Assembly (NCBI GenBank): GCA_958299035.1
Contig: CATQJL010000001.1
Coordinates: 28,871,521 to 28,935,520, forward strand
DNA from: Cylicocyclus nassatus
Lineage: Eukaryota; Nematoda; Chromadorea; Rhabditida; Strongylidae
DNA length: 64,000 nucleotides
Reading direction: 5' to 3'
Shown piece after piece: positions 47,911-60,000 of the stretch. The translations under genes and the position numbers were made by a program. The notes beneath the pieces are model-generated. The model was not told the origin of the DNA and did no database searches. It was given only the letters and a program-made list of their open reading frames with translations. Position 1 is the first letter of the stretch, and the number at the start of each line of letters is the position of its first letter.

Positions 47911-50153
47911 GCGTTCGTGGTGTAATGGTCAGCATGGATGCCTTCCAAGCATTCGACGGGGGTTCGATTCCCCCCGAACGCATTCGTTTTGCAGGTCAAC
48001 CACGATATAGGGTGTGAATGCGAAACAGATAGCTTTGCGCCATGAACGTCTACGTAGTTTGAAGGAACTGCTAACAAGCGTTCGTGGTGTAATGGTCAGC
48101 ATGGATGCCTTCCAAGCATTCGACGGGGGTTCGATTCCCCCCGAACGCATTCGTTTTGCAGGCCAACCACGATATAGGGTGTGAATGCGAAACAGATAGC
48201 TTTCCGCCATGAACGTCTACGTAGTTTGAAGGAACTGCTATCACGCGTTCGTGGTGTAATGGTCAGCATGGATGCCTTCCAAGCATTCGACGGGGGTTCG
48301 ATTCCCCCCGAACGCATTCGTTTTGCAGGCCAACCACGATATAGGGTGTGAATGCGAAACAGATAGCTTTGCGCCATGAACGTTTGCGTAGTTTGAAGGA
48401 ACTGCTATCACGCGTTCGTGGTGTAATGGTCAGCATGGATGCCTTCCAAGCATTCGACGGGGGTTCGATTCCCCCCGAACGCATTCGTTTTGCAGGCCAA
48501 CCACGATATAGGGTGTGAATGCGAAACAGGTAGCTTTGCGCCGTGAACGTTTGCGTAGTTTGAAGGAACTGCTATCACGCGTTCGTGGTGTAATGGTCAG
48601 CATGGATGCCTTCCAAGCATTCGACGGGGGTTCGATTCCCCCCGAACGCATTCGTTTTGCAGGCCAACCACGATATAGGGTGTGAATGCGAAACAGATAG
48701 CTTTGCGCCATGAACGTCTACGTAGTTTGAAGGAACTGCTAACAAGCGTTCGTGGTGTAATGGTCAGCATGGATGCCTTCCAAGCATTCGACGGGGGTTC
48801 GATTCCCCCCGAACGCATTCGTTTTGCAGGCCAACCACGATATAGGGTGTGAATGCGAAACAGGTAGCTTTGCGCCATGAACGTCTACGTAGTTTGAAGG
48901 AACTGCTACCAAGCGTTCGTGGTGTAATGGTCAGCATGGATGCCTTCCAAGCATTCGACGGGGGTTCGATTTCCCCCGAACGCATTCGTTTTGCAGGCCA
49001 ACCACGATATAGGGTGTGAATGCGAAACAGGTAGCTTTGCGCCATGAACGTCTACGTAGTTTGAAGGAACTGCTATCAAGCGTTCGTGGTGTAATGGTCA
49101 GCATGGATGCCTTCCAAGCATTCGACGGGGGTTCGATTCCCCCCGAACGCATTCGTTTTGCAGGTCAACCACGATATAGGGTGTGAATGCGAAACAGATA
49201 GCTTTGCGCCATGAACGTCTACGTAGTTTGAAGGAACTGCTAACAAGCGTTCGTGGTGTAATGGTCAGCATGGATGCCTTCCAAGCATTCGACGGGGGTT
49301 CGATTCCCCCCGAACGCATTCGTTTTGCAGGTCAACCACGATATAGGGTGTGAATGCGAAACAGATAGCTTTGCGCCATGAACGTCTACGTAGTTTGAAG
49401 GAACTGCTAACAAGCGTTCGTGGTGTAATGGTCAGCATGGATGCCTTCCAAGCATTCGACGGGGGTTCGATTCCCCCCGAACGCATTCGTTTTGCAGGTC
49501 AACCACGATATAGGGTGTGAATGCGAAACAGATAGCTTTGCGCCATGAACGTTTGCGTAGTTTGAAGGAACTGCTATCACGCGTTCGTGGTGTAATGGTC
49601 AGCATGGATGCCTTCCAAGCATTCGACGGGGGTTCGATTCCCCCCGAACGCATTCGTTTTGCAGGTCAACCACGATATAGGGTGTGAATGCGAAACAGAT
49701 AGCTTTGCGCCATGAACGTCTACGTAGTTTGAAGGAACTGCTAACAAGCGTTCGTGGTGTAATGGTCAGCATGGATGCCTTCCAAGCATTCGACGGGGGT
49801 TCGATTCCCCCCGAACGCATTCGTTTTGCAGGCCAACCACGATATAGGGTGTGAATGCGAAACAGGTAGCTTTGCGCCGTGAACGTTTGCGTAGTTTGAA
49901 GGAACTGCTATCACGCGTTCGTGGTGTAATGGTCAGCATGGATGCCTTCCAAGCATTCGACGGGGGTTCGATTCCCCCCGAACGCATTCGTTTTGCAGGC
50001 CAACCACGATATAGGGTGTGAATGCGAAACAGATAGCTTTGCGCCATGAACGTCTACGTAGTTTGAAGGAACTGCTAACAAGCGTTCGTGGTGTAATGGT
50101 CAGCATGGATGCCTTCCAAGCATTCGACGGGGGTTCGATTCCCCCCGAACGCA
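47911..50153 (+). tRNA. Run of 14 tRNA-Gly(UCC) genes from 47911, step 167
   Basis: Starts are 47911 + 167n for n = 0 to 13. Gene 48913 has C61T (G53-U61 wobble in the B box). Four successive GCAGGTC-type spacers lie at about 49156-49670. The 2-bp deletion follows 50082. Confidence 0.94.
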
Positions 50154-50246
50154 TTCGTTTTGCAGGCCAACCACTATAGGGTGTGAATGCGAAACAGGTA
50201 GCTTTGCGCCATGAACGTCTACGTAGTTTGAAGGAACTGCTACCAA

Positions 50247-51487
50247 GCGTTCGTGGTGTAATGGTCAGCATGGATGCCTTCCAAGCATTCGACGGGGGTT
50301 CGATTTCCCCCGAACGCATTCGTTTTGCAGGCCAACCACGATATAGGGTGTGAATGCGAAACAGGTAGCTTTGCGCCATGAACGTCTACGTAGTTTGAAG
50401 GAACTGCTATCAAGCGTTCGTGGTGTAATGGTCAGCATGGATGCCTTCCAAGCATTCGACGGGGGTTCGATTCCCCCCGAACGCATTCGTTTTGCAGGTC
50501 AACCACGATATAGGGTGTGAATGCGAAACAGATAGCTTTGCGCCATGAACGTCTACGTAGTTTGAAGGAACTGCTAACAAGCGTTCGTGGTGTAATGGTC
50601 AGCATGGATGCCTTCCAAGCATTCGACGGGGGTTCGATTCCCCCCGAACGCATTCGTTTTGCAGGTCAACCACGATATAGGGTGTGAATGCGAAACAGAT
50701 AGCTTTGCGCCATGAACGTCTACGTAGTTTGAAGGAACTGCTAACAAGCGTTCGTGGTGTAATGGTCAGCATGGATGCCTTCCAAGCATTCGACGGGGGT
50801 TCGATTCCCCCCGAACGCATTCGTTTTGCAGGTCAACCACGATATAGGGTGTGAATGCGAAACAGATAGCTTTGCGCCATGAACGTTTGCGTAGTTTGAA
50901 GGAACTGCTATCACGCGTTCGTGGTGTAATGGTCAGCATGGATGCCTTCCAAGCATTCGACGGGGGTTCGATTCCCCCCGAACGCATTCGTTTTGCAGGT
51001 CAACCACGATATAGGGTGTGAATGCGAAACAGATAGCTTTGCGCCATGAACGTCTACGTAGTTTGAAGGAACTGCTAACAAGCGTTCGTGGTGTAATGGT
51101 CAGCATGGATGCCTTCCAAGCATTCGACGGGGGTTCGATTCCCCCCGAACGCATTCGTTTTGCAGGCCAACCACGATATAGGGTGTGAATGCGAAACAGG
51201 TAGCTTTGCGCCGTGAACGTTTGCGTAGTTTGAAGGAACTGCTATCACGCGTTCGTGGTGTAATGGTCAGCATGGATGCCTTCCAAGCATTCGACGGGGG
51301 TTCGATTCCCCCCGAACGCATTCGTTTTGCAGGCCAACCACGATATAGGGTGTGAATGCGAAACAGATAGCTTTGCGCCATGAACGTCTACGTAGTTTGA
51401 AGGAACTGCTAACAAGCGTTCGTGGTGTAATGGTCAGCATGGATGCCTTCCAAGCATTCGACGGGGGTTCGATTCCCCCCGAACGCA
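50247..51487 (+). tRNA. Run of 8 tRNA-Gly(UCC) genes from 50247, step 167
   Basis: Starts are 50247 + 167n for n = 0 to 7. This block copies 48913-49900 at an offset of 1334 bp, including C61T in the first gene. The 2-bp deletion follows 51416. Confidence 0.94.
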
Positions 51488-51580
51488 TTCGTTTTGCAGG
51501 CCAACCACTATAGGGTGTGAATGCGAAACAGATAGCTTTGCGCCATGAACGTTTGCGTAGTTTGAAGGAACTGCTATCAC

Positions 51581-52654
51581 GCGTTCGTGGTGTAATGGTC
51601 AGCATGGATGCCTTCCAAGCATTCGACGGGGGTTCGATTCCCCCCGAACGCATTCGTTTTGCAGGTCAACCACGATATAGGGTGTGAATGCGAAACAGAT
51701 AGCTTTCCGCCATGAACGTCTACGTAGTTTGAAGGAACTGCTATCATGCGTTCGTGGTGTAATGGTCAGCATGGATGCCTTCCAAGCATTCGACGGGGGT
51801 TCGATTCCCCCCGAACGCATTCGTTTTGCAGGCCAACCACGATATAGGGTGTGAATGCGAAACAGATAGCTTTGCGCCATGAACGTCTACGTAGTTTGAA
51901 GGAACTGCTATCAAGCGTTCGTGGTGTAATGGTCAGCATGGATGCCTTCCAAGCATTCGACGGGGGTTCGATTCCCCCCGAACGCATTCGTTTTGCAGGC
52001 CAACCACGATATAGGGTGTGAATGCGAAACAGATACCTTTGCGCCATGAACGTCTACGTAGTTTGAAGGAACTGCTATCAAGCGTTCGTGGTGTAATGGT
52101 CAGCATGGATGCCTTCCAAGCATTCGACGGGGGTTCGATTCCCCCCGAACGCATTCGTTTTGCAGGCCAACCACGATATAGGGTGTGAATGCGAAACAGA
52201 TAGCTTTGCGCCATGAACGTTTGCGTAGTTTGAAGGAACTGCTATCACGCGTTCGTGGTGTAATGGTCAGCATGGATGCCTTCCAAGCATTCGACGGGGG
52301 TTCGATTCCCCCCGAACGCATTCGTTTTGCAGGCCAACCACGATATAGGGTGTGAATGCGAAACAGGTAGCTTTGCGCCGTGAACGTTTGCGTAGTTTGA
52401 AGGAACTGCTATCACGCGTTCGTGGTGTAATGGTCAGCATGGATGCCTTCCAAGCATTCGACGGGGGTTCGATTCCCCCCGAACGCATTCGTTTTGCAGG
52501 CCAACCACGATATAGGGTGTGAATGCGAAACAGATAGCTTTGCGCCATGAACGTCTACGTAGTTTGAAGGAACTGCTAACAAGCGTTCGTGGTGTAATGG
52601 TCAGCATGGATGCCTTCCAAGCATTCGACGGGGGTTCGATTCCCCCCGAACGCA
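51581..52654 (+). tRNA. Run of 7 tRNA-Gly(UCC) genes from 51581, step 167
   Basis: Starts are 51581 + 167n for n = 0 to 6. Genes are consensus. The base before gene 51748 is T (CTATCAT) rather than C or A. The 2-bp deletion follows 52583. Confidence 0.94.
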
Positions 52655-52747
52655 TTCGTTTTGCAGGCCAACCACTATAGGGTGTGAATGCGAAACAGAT
52701 AGCTTTGCGCCATGAACGTTTGCGTAGTTTGAAGGAACTGCTATCAC

Positions 52748-53821
52748 GCGTTCGTGGTGTAATGGTCAGCATGGATGCCTTCCAAGCATTCGACGGGGGT
52801 TCGATTCCCCCCGAACGCATTCGTTTTGCAGGTCAACCACGATATAGGGTGTGAATGCGAAACAGATAGCTTTGCGCCATGAACGTCTACGTAGTTTGAA
52901 GGAACTGCTAACAAGCGTTCGTGGTGAAATGGTCAGCATGGATGCCTTCCAAGCATTCGACGGGGGTTCGATTCCCCCCGAACGCATTCGTTTTGCAGGC
53001 CAACCACGATATAGGGTGTGAATGCGAAACAGATAGCTTTCCGCCATGAACGTCTACGTAGTTTGAAGGAACTGCTATCACGCGTTCGTGGTGTAATGGT
53101 CAGCATGGATGCCTTCCAAGCATTCGACGGGGGTTCGATTCCCCCCGAACGCATTCGTTTTGCAGGCCAACCACGATATAGGGTGTGAATGCGAAACAGA
53201 TAGCTTTGCGCCATGAACGTCTACGTAGTTTGAAGGAACTGCTATCAAGCGTTCGTGGTGTAATGGTCAGCATGGATGCCTTCCAAGCATTCGACGGGGG
53301 TTCGATTCCCCCCGAACGCATTCGTTTTGCAGGCCAACCACGATATAGGGTGTGAATGCGAAACAGATAGCTTTGCGCCATGAACGTTTGCGTAGTTTGA
53401 AGGAACTGCTATCACGCGTTCGTGGTGTAATGGTCAGCATGGATGCCTTCCAAGCATTCGACGGGGGTTCGATTCCCCCCGAACGCATTCGTTTTGCAGG
53501 CCAACCACGATATAGGGTGTGAATGCGAAACAGGTAGCTTTGCGCCGTGAACGTTTGCGTAGTTTGAAGGAACTGCTATCACGCGTTCGTGGTGTAATGG
53601 TCAGCATGGATGCCTTCCAAGCATTCGACGGGGGTTCGATTCCCCCCGAACGCATTCGTTTTGCAGGCCAACCACGATATAGGGTGTGAATGCGAAACAG
53701 ATAGCTTTGCGCCATGAACGTCTACGTAGTTTGAAGGAACTGCTAACAAGCGTTCGTGGTGTAATGGTCAGCATGGATGCCTTCCAAGCATTCGACGGGG
53801 GTTCGATTCCCCCCGAACGCA
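52748..53821 (+). tRNA. Run of 7 tRNA-Gly(UCC) genes from 52748, step 167
   Basis: Starts are 52748 + 167n for n = 0 to 6. Gene 52915 has T13A (base 52927), breaking the last D-stem pair. The spacer after 53750 has the 2-bp deletion together with a C-to-A change (CCAACAACTATAGG). Confidence 0.93.
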
Positions 53822-53914
53822 TTCGTTTTGCAGGCCAACAACTATAGGGTGTGAATGCGAAACAGATAGCTTTGCGCCATGAACGTTTGCGTAGTTTGAA
53901 GGAACTGCTATCAC

Positions 53915-56900
53915 GCGTTCGTGGTGTAATGGTCAGCATGGATGCCTTCCAAGCATTCGACGGGGGTTCGATTCCCCCCGAACGCATTCGTTTTGCAGGT
54001 CAACCACGATATAGGGTGTGAATGCGAAACAGATAGCTTTGCGCCATGAACGTCTACGTAGTTTGAAGGAACTGCTAACAAGCGTTCGTGGTGTAATGGT
54101 CAGCATGGATGCCTTCCAAGCATTCGACGGGGGTTCGATTCCCCCCGAACGCATTCGTTTTGCAGGCCAACCACGATATAGGGTGTGAATGCGAAACAGA
54201 TAGCTTTCCGCCATGAACGTCTACGTAGTTTGAAGGAACTGCTATCACGCGTTCGTGGTGTAATGGTCAGCATGGATGCCTTCCAAGCATTCGACGGGGG
54301 TTCGATTCCCCCCGAACGCATTCGTTTTGCAGGCCAACCACGATATAGGGTGTGAATGCGAAACAGATAGCTTTGCGCCATGAACGTCTACGTAGTTTGA
54401 AGGAACTGCTATCAAGCGTTCGTGGTGTAATGGTCAGCATGGATGCCTTCCAAGCATTCGACGGGGGTTCGATTCCCCCCGAACGCATTCGTTTTGCAGG
54501 CCAACCACGATATAGGGTGTGAATGCGAAACAGATAGCTTTGCGCCATGAACGTTTGCGTAGTTTGAAGGAACTGCTATCACGCGTTCGTGGTGTAATGG
54601 TCAGCATGGATGCCTTCCAAGCATTCGACGGGGGTTCGATTCCCCCCGAACGCATTCGTTTTGCAGGCCAACCACGATATAGGGTGTGAATGCGAAACAG
54701 GTAGCTTTGCGCCGTGAACGTTTGCGTAGTTTGAAGGAACTGCTATCACGCGTTCGTGGTGTAATGGTCAGCATGGATGCCTTCCAAGCATTCGACGGGG
54801 GTTCGATTCCCCCCGAACGCATTCGTTTTGCAGGCCAACCACGATATAGGGTGTGAATGCGAAACAGGTAGCTTTGCGCCATGAACGTCTACGTAGTTTG
54901 AAGGAACTGCTAACAAGCGTTCGTGGTGTAATGGTCAGCATGGATGCCTTCCAAGCATTCGACGGGGGTTCGATTTCCCCCGAACGTATTCGTTTTGCAG
55001 GCCAACCACGATATAGGGTGTGAATGCGAAACAGGTAGCTTTGCGCCATGAACGTCTACGTAGTTTGAAGGAACTGCTATCAAGCGTTCGTGGTGTAATG
55101 GTCAGCATGGATGCCTTCCAAGCATTCGACGGGGGTTCGATTCCCCCCGAACGCATTCGTTTTGCAGGCCAACCACGATATAGGGTGTGAATGCGAAACA
55201 GATAGCTTTGCGCCATGAACGTTTGCGTAGTTTGAAGGAACTGCTATCACGCGTTCGTGGTGTAATGGTCAGCATGGATGCCTTCCAAGCATTCGACGGG
55301 GGTTCGATTCCCCCCGAACGCATTCGTTTTGCAGGCCAACCACGATATAGGGTGTGAATGCGAAACAGGTAGCTTTGCGCCGTGAACGTTTGCGTAGTTT
55401 GAAGGAACTGCTATCACGCGTTCGTGGTGTAATGGTCAGCATGGATGCCTTCCAAGCATTCGACGGGGGTTCGATTCCCCCCGAACGCATTCGTTTTGCA
55501 GGCCAACCACGATATAGGGTGTGAATGCGAAACAGATAGCTTTGCGCCATGAACGTCTACGTAGTTTGAAGGAACTGCTAACAAGCGTTCGTGGTGTAAT
55601 GGTCAGCATGGATGCCTTCCAAGCATTCGACGGGGGTTCGATTCCCCCCGAACGCATTCGTTTTGCAGGCCAACCACGATATAGGGTGTGAATGCGAAAC
55701 AGATAGCTTTCCGCCATGAACGTCTACGTAGTTTGAAGGAACTGCTATCACGCGTTCGTGGTGTAATGGTCAGCATGGATGCCTTCCAAGCATTCGACGG
55801 GGGTTCGATTCCCCCCGAACGCATTCGTTTTGCAAGCCAACCACGATATAGGGTGTGAATGCGAAACAGATACCTTTGCGCCATGAACGTCTACGTAGTT
55901 TGAAGGAACTGCTATCAAGCGTTCGTGGTGTAATGGTCAGCATGGATGCCTTCCAAGCATTCGACGGGGGTTCGATTCCCCCCGAACGCATTCGTTTTGC
56001 AGGCCAACCACGATATAGGGTGTGAATGCGAAACAGGTAGCTTTGCGCCGTGAACGTTTGCGTAGTTTGAAGGAACTGCTATCACGCGTTCGTGGTGTAA
56101 TGGTCAGCATGGATGCATTCCAAGCATTCGACGGGGGTTCGATTCCCCCCGAACGCATTCGTTTTGCAGGCCAACCACGATATAGGGTGTGAATGCGAAA
56201 CAGATAGCTTTGCGCCATGAACGTCTACGTAGTTTGAAGGAACTGCTAACAAGCGTTCGTGGTGTAATGGTCAGCATGGATGCCTTCCAAGCATTCGACG
56301 GGGGTTCGATTCCCCCCGAACGCATTCGTTTTGCAGGCCAACCACGATATAGGGTGTGAATGCGAAACAGATAGCTTTGCGCCATGAACGTCTACGTAGT
56401 TTGAAGGAACTGCTATCAAGCGTTCGTGGTGTAATGGTCAGCATGGATGCCTTCCAAGCATTCGACGGGGGTTCGATTCCCCCCGAACGCATTCGTTTTG
56501 CAGGCCAACCACGATATAGGGTGTGAATGCGAAACAGATAGCTTTGCGCCATGAACGTTTGCGTAGTTTGAAGGAACTGCTATCACGCGTTCGTGGTGTA
56601 ATGGTCAGCATGGATGCCTTCCAAGCATTCGACGGGGGTTCGATTCCCCCCGAACGCATTCGTTTTGCAGGCCAACCACGATATAGGGTGTGAATGCGAA
56701 ACAGGTAGCTTTGCGCCGTGAACGTTTGCGTAGTTTGAAGGAACTGCTATCACGCGTTCGTGGTGTAATGGTCAGCATGGATGCCTTCCAAGCATTCGAC
56801 GGGGGTTCGATTCCCCCCGAACGCATTCGTTTTGCAGGCCAACCACGATATAGGGTGTGAATGCGAAACAGATAGCTTTGCGCCATGAACGTCTACGTAG

Positions 56901-56992
56901 TTTGAAGGAACTGCTAACAAGCGTTCGTGGTGTAATGGTCAGCATGGATGCCTTCCAAGCATTCGACGGGGGTTCGATTCCCCCCGAACGCA
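53915..56992 (+). tRNA. Run of 19 tRNA-Gly(UCC) genes from 53915, step 167
   Basis: Starts are 53915 + 167n for n = 0 to 18. Gene 54917 has C61T and C72T (G1-U72). Gene 56086 has C32A. The spacer after 56921 repeats the 2-bp deletion plus C-to-A seen after 53750, 3171 bp upstream. Confidence 0.93.
56086..56157 (+). tRNA. tRNA-Gly(UCC) with C32A in the anticodon loop
   Basis: Base 56117 is A, so the loop reads ATTCCAA. Position 32 tunes wobble decoding in tRNA-Gly, so decoding of GGA versus other glycine codons could shift. The corresponding gene in the 3171-bp duplicate (59257) is normal, so the change came after the duplication. Confidence 0.85.
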
Positions 56993-57085
56993 TTCGTTTT
57001 GCAGGCCAACAACTATAGGGTGTGAATGCGAAACAGATAGCTTTGCGCCATGAACGTTTGCGTAGTTTGAAGGAACTGCTATCAC

Positions 57086-60000
57086 GCGTTCGTGGTGTAA
57101 TGGTCAGCATGGATGCCTTCCAAGCATTCGACGGGGGTTCGATTCCCCCCGAACGCATTCGTTTTGCAGGTCAACCACGATATAGGGTGTGAATGCGAAA
57201 CAGATAGCTTTGCGCCATGAACGTCTACGTAGTTTGAAGGAACTGCTAACAAGCGTTCGTGGTGTAATGGTCAGCATGGATGCCTTCCAAGCATTCGACG
57301 GGGGTTCGATTCCCCCCGAACGCATTCGTTTTGCAGGCCAACCACGATATAGGGTGTGAATGCGAAACAGATAGCTTTCCGCCATGAACGTCTACGTAGT
57401 TTGAAGGAACTGCTATCACGCGTTCGTGGTGTAATGGTCAGCATGGATGCCTTCCAAGCATTCGACGGGGGTTCGATTCCCCCCGAACGCATTCGTTTTG
57501 CAGGCCAACCACGATATAGGGTGTGAATGCGAAACAGATAGCTTTGCGCCATGAACGTCTACGTAGTTTGAAGGAACTGCTATCAAGCGTTCGTGGTGTA
57601 ATGGTCAGCATGGATGCCTTCCAAGCATTCGACGGGGGTTCGATTCCCCCCGAACGCATTCGTTTTGCAGGCCAACCACGATATAGGGTGTGAATGCGAA
57701 ACAGATAGCTTTGCGCCATGAACGTTTGCGTAGTTTGAAGGAACTGCTATCACGCGTTCGTGGTGTAATGGTCAGCATGGATGCCTTCCAAGCATTCGAC
57801 GGGGGTTCGATTCCCCCCGAACGCATTCGTTTTGCAGGCCAACCACGATATAGGGTGTGAATGCGAAACAGGTAGCTTTGCGCCGTGAACGTTTGCGTAG
57901 TTTGAAGGAACTGCTATCACGCGTTCGTGGTGTAATGGTCAGCATGGATGCCTTCCAAGCATTCGACGGGGGTTCGATTCCCCCCGAACGCATTCGTTTT
58001 GCAGGCCAACCACGATATAGGGTGTGAATGCGAAACAGGTAGCTTTGCGCCATGAACGTCTACGTAGTTTGAAGGAACTGCTAACAAGCGTTCGTGGTGT
58101 AATGGTCAGCATGGATGCCTTCCAAGCATTCGACGGGGGTTCGATTTCCCCCGAACGCATTCGTTTTGCAGGCCAACCACGATATAGGGTGTGAATGCGA
58201 AACAGGTAGCTTTGCGCCATGAACGTCTACGTAGTTTGAAGGAACTGCTATCAAGCGTTCGTGGTGTAATGGTCAGCATGGATGCCTTCCAAGCATTCGA
58301 CGGGGGTTCGATTCCCCCCGAACGCATTCGTTTTGCAGGCCAACCACGATATAGGGTGTGAATGCGAAACAGATAGCTTTGCGCCATGAACGTTTGCGTA
58401 GTTTGAAGGAACTGCTATCACGCGTTCGTGGTGTAATGGTCAGCATGGATGCCTTCCAAGCATTCGACGGGGGTTCGATTCCCCCCGAACGCATTCGTTT
58501 TGCAGGCCAACCACGATATAGGGTGTGAATGCGAAACAGGTAGCTTTGCGCCGTGAACGTTTGCGTAGTTTGAAGGAACTGCTATCACGCGTTCGTGGTG
58601 TAATGGTCAGCATGGATGCCTTCCAAGCATTCGACGGGGGTTCGATTCCCCCCGAACGCATTCGTTTTGCAGGCCAACCACGATATAGGGTGTGAATGCG
58701 AAACAGATAGCTTTGCGCCATGAACGTCTACGTAGTTTGAAGGAACTGCTAACAAGCGTTCGTGGTGTAATGGTCAGCATGGATGCCTTCCAAGCATTCG
58801 ACGGGGGTTCGATTCCCCCCGAACGCATTCGTTTTGCAGGCCAACCACGATATAGGGTGTGAATGCGAAACAGATAGCTTTCCGCCATGAACGTCTACGT
58901 AGTTTGAAGGAACTGCTATCACGCGTTCGTGGTGTAATGGTCAGCATGGATGCCTTCCAAGCATTCGACGGGGGTTCGATTCCCCCCGAACGCATTCGTT
59001 TTGCAAGCCAACCACGATATAGGGTGTGAATGCGAAACAGATACCTTTGCGCCATGAACGTCTACGTAGTTTGAAGGAACTGCTATCAAGCGTTCGTGGT
59101 GTAATGGTCAGCATGGATGCCTTCCAAGCATTCGACGGGGGTTCGATTCCCCCCGAACGCATTCGTTTTGCAGGCCAACCACGATATAGGGTGTGAATGC
59201 GAAACAGGTAGCTTTGCGCCGTGAACGTTTGCGTAGTTTGAAGGAACTGCTATCACGCGTTCGTGGTGTAATGGTCAGCATGGATGCCTTCCAAGCATTC
59301 GACGGGGGTTCGATTCCCCCCGAACGCATTCGTTTTGCAGGCCAACCACGATATAGGGTGTGAATGCGAAACAGATAGCTTTGCGCCATGAACGTCTACG
59401 TAGTTTGAAGGAACTGCTAACAAGCGTTCGTGGTGTAATGGTCAGCATGGATGCCTTCCAAGCATTCGACGGGGGTTCGATTCCCCCTGAACGCATTCGT
59501 TTTGCAGGCCAACCACGATATAGGGTGTGAATGCGAAACAGGTAGCTTTGCGCCATGAACGTCTACGTAGTTTGAAGGAACTGCTATCACGCGTTCGTGG
59601 TGTAATGGTCAGCATGGATGCCTTCCAAGCATTCGACGGGGGTTCGATTCCCCCCGAACGCATTCGTTTTGCAGGCCAACCACGATATAGGGTGTGAATG
59701 CGAAACAGGTAGCTTTGCGCCGTGAACGTTTGCGTAGTTTGAAGGAACTGCTATCACGCGTTCGTGGTGTAATGGTCAGCATGGATGCCTTCCAAGCATT
59801 CGACGGGGGTTCGATTCCCCCCGAACGCATTCGTTTTGCAGGCCAACCACGATATAGGGTGTGAATGCGAAACAGATAGCTTTGCGCCATGAACGTCTAC
59901 GTAGTTTGAAGGAACTGCTAACAAGCGTTCGTGGTGTAATGGTCAGCATGGATGCCTTCCAAGCATTCGACGGGGGTTCGATTCCCCCTGAACGCATTCG

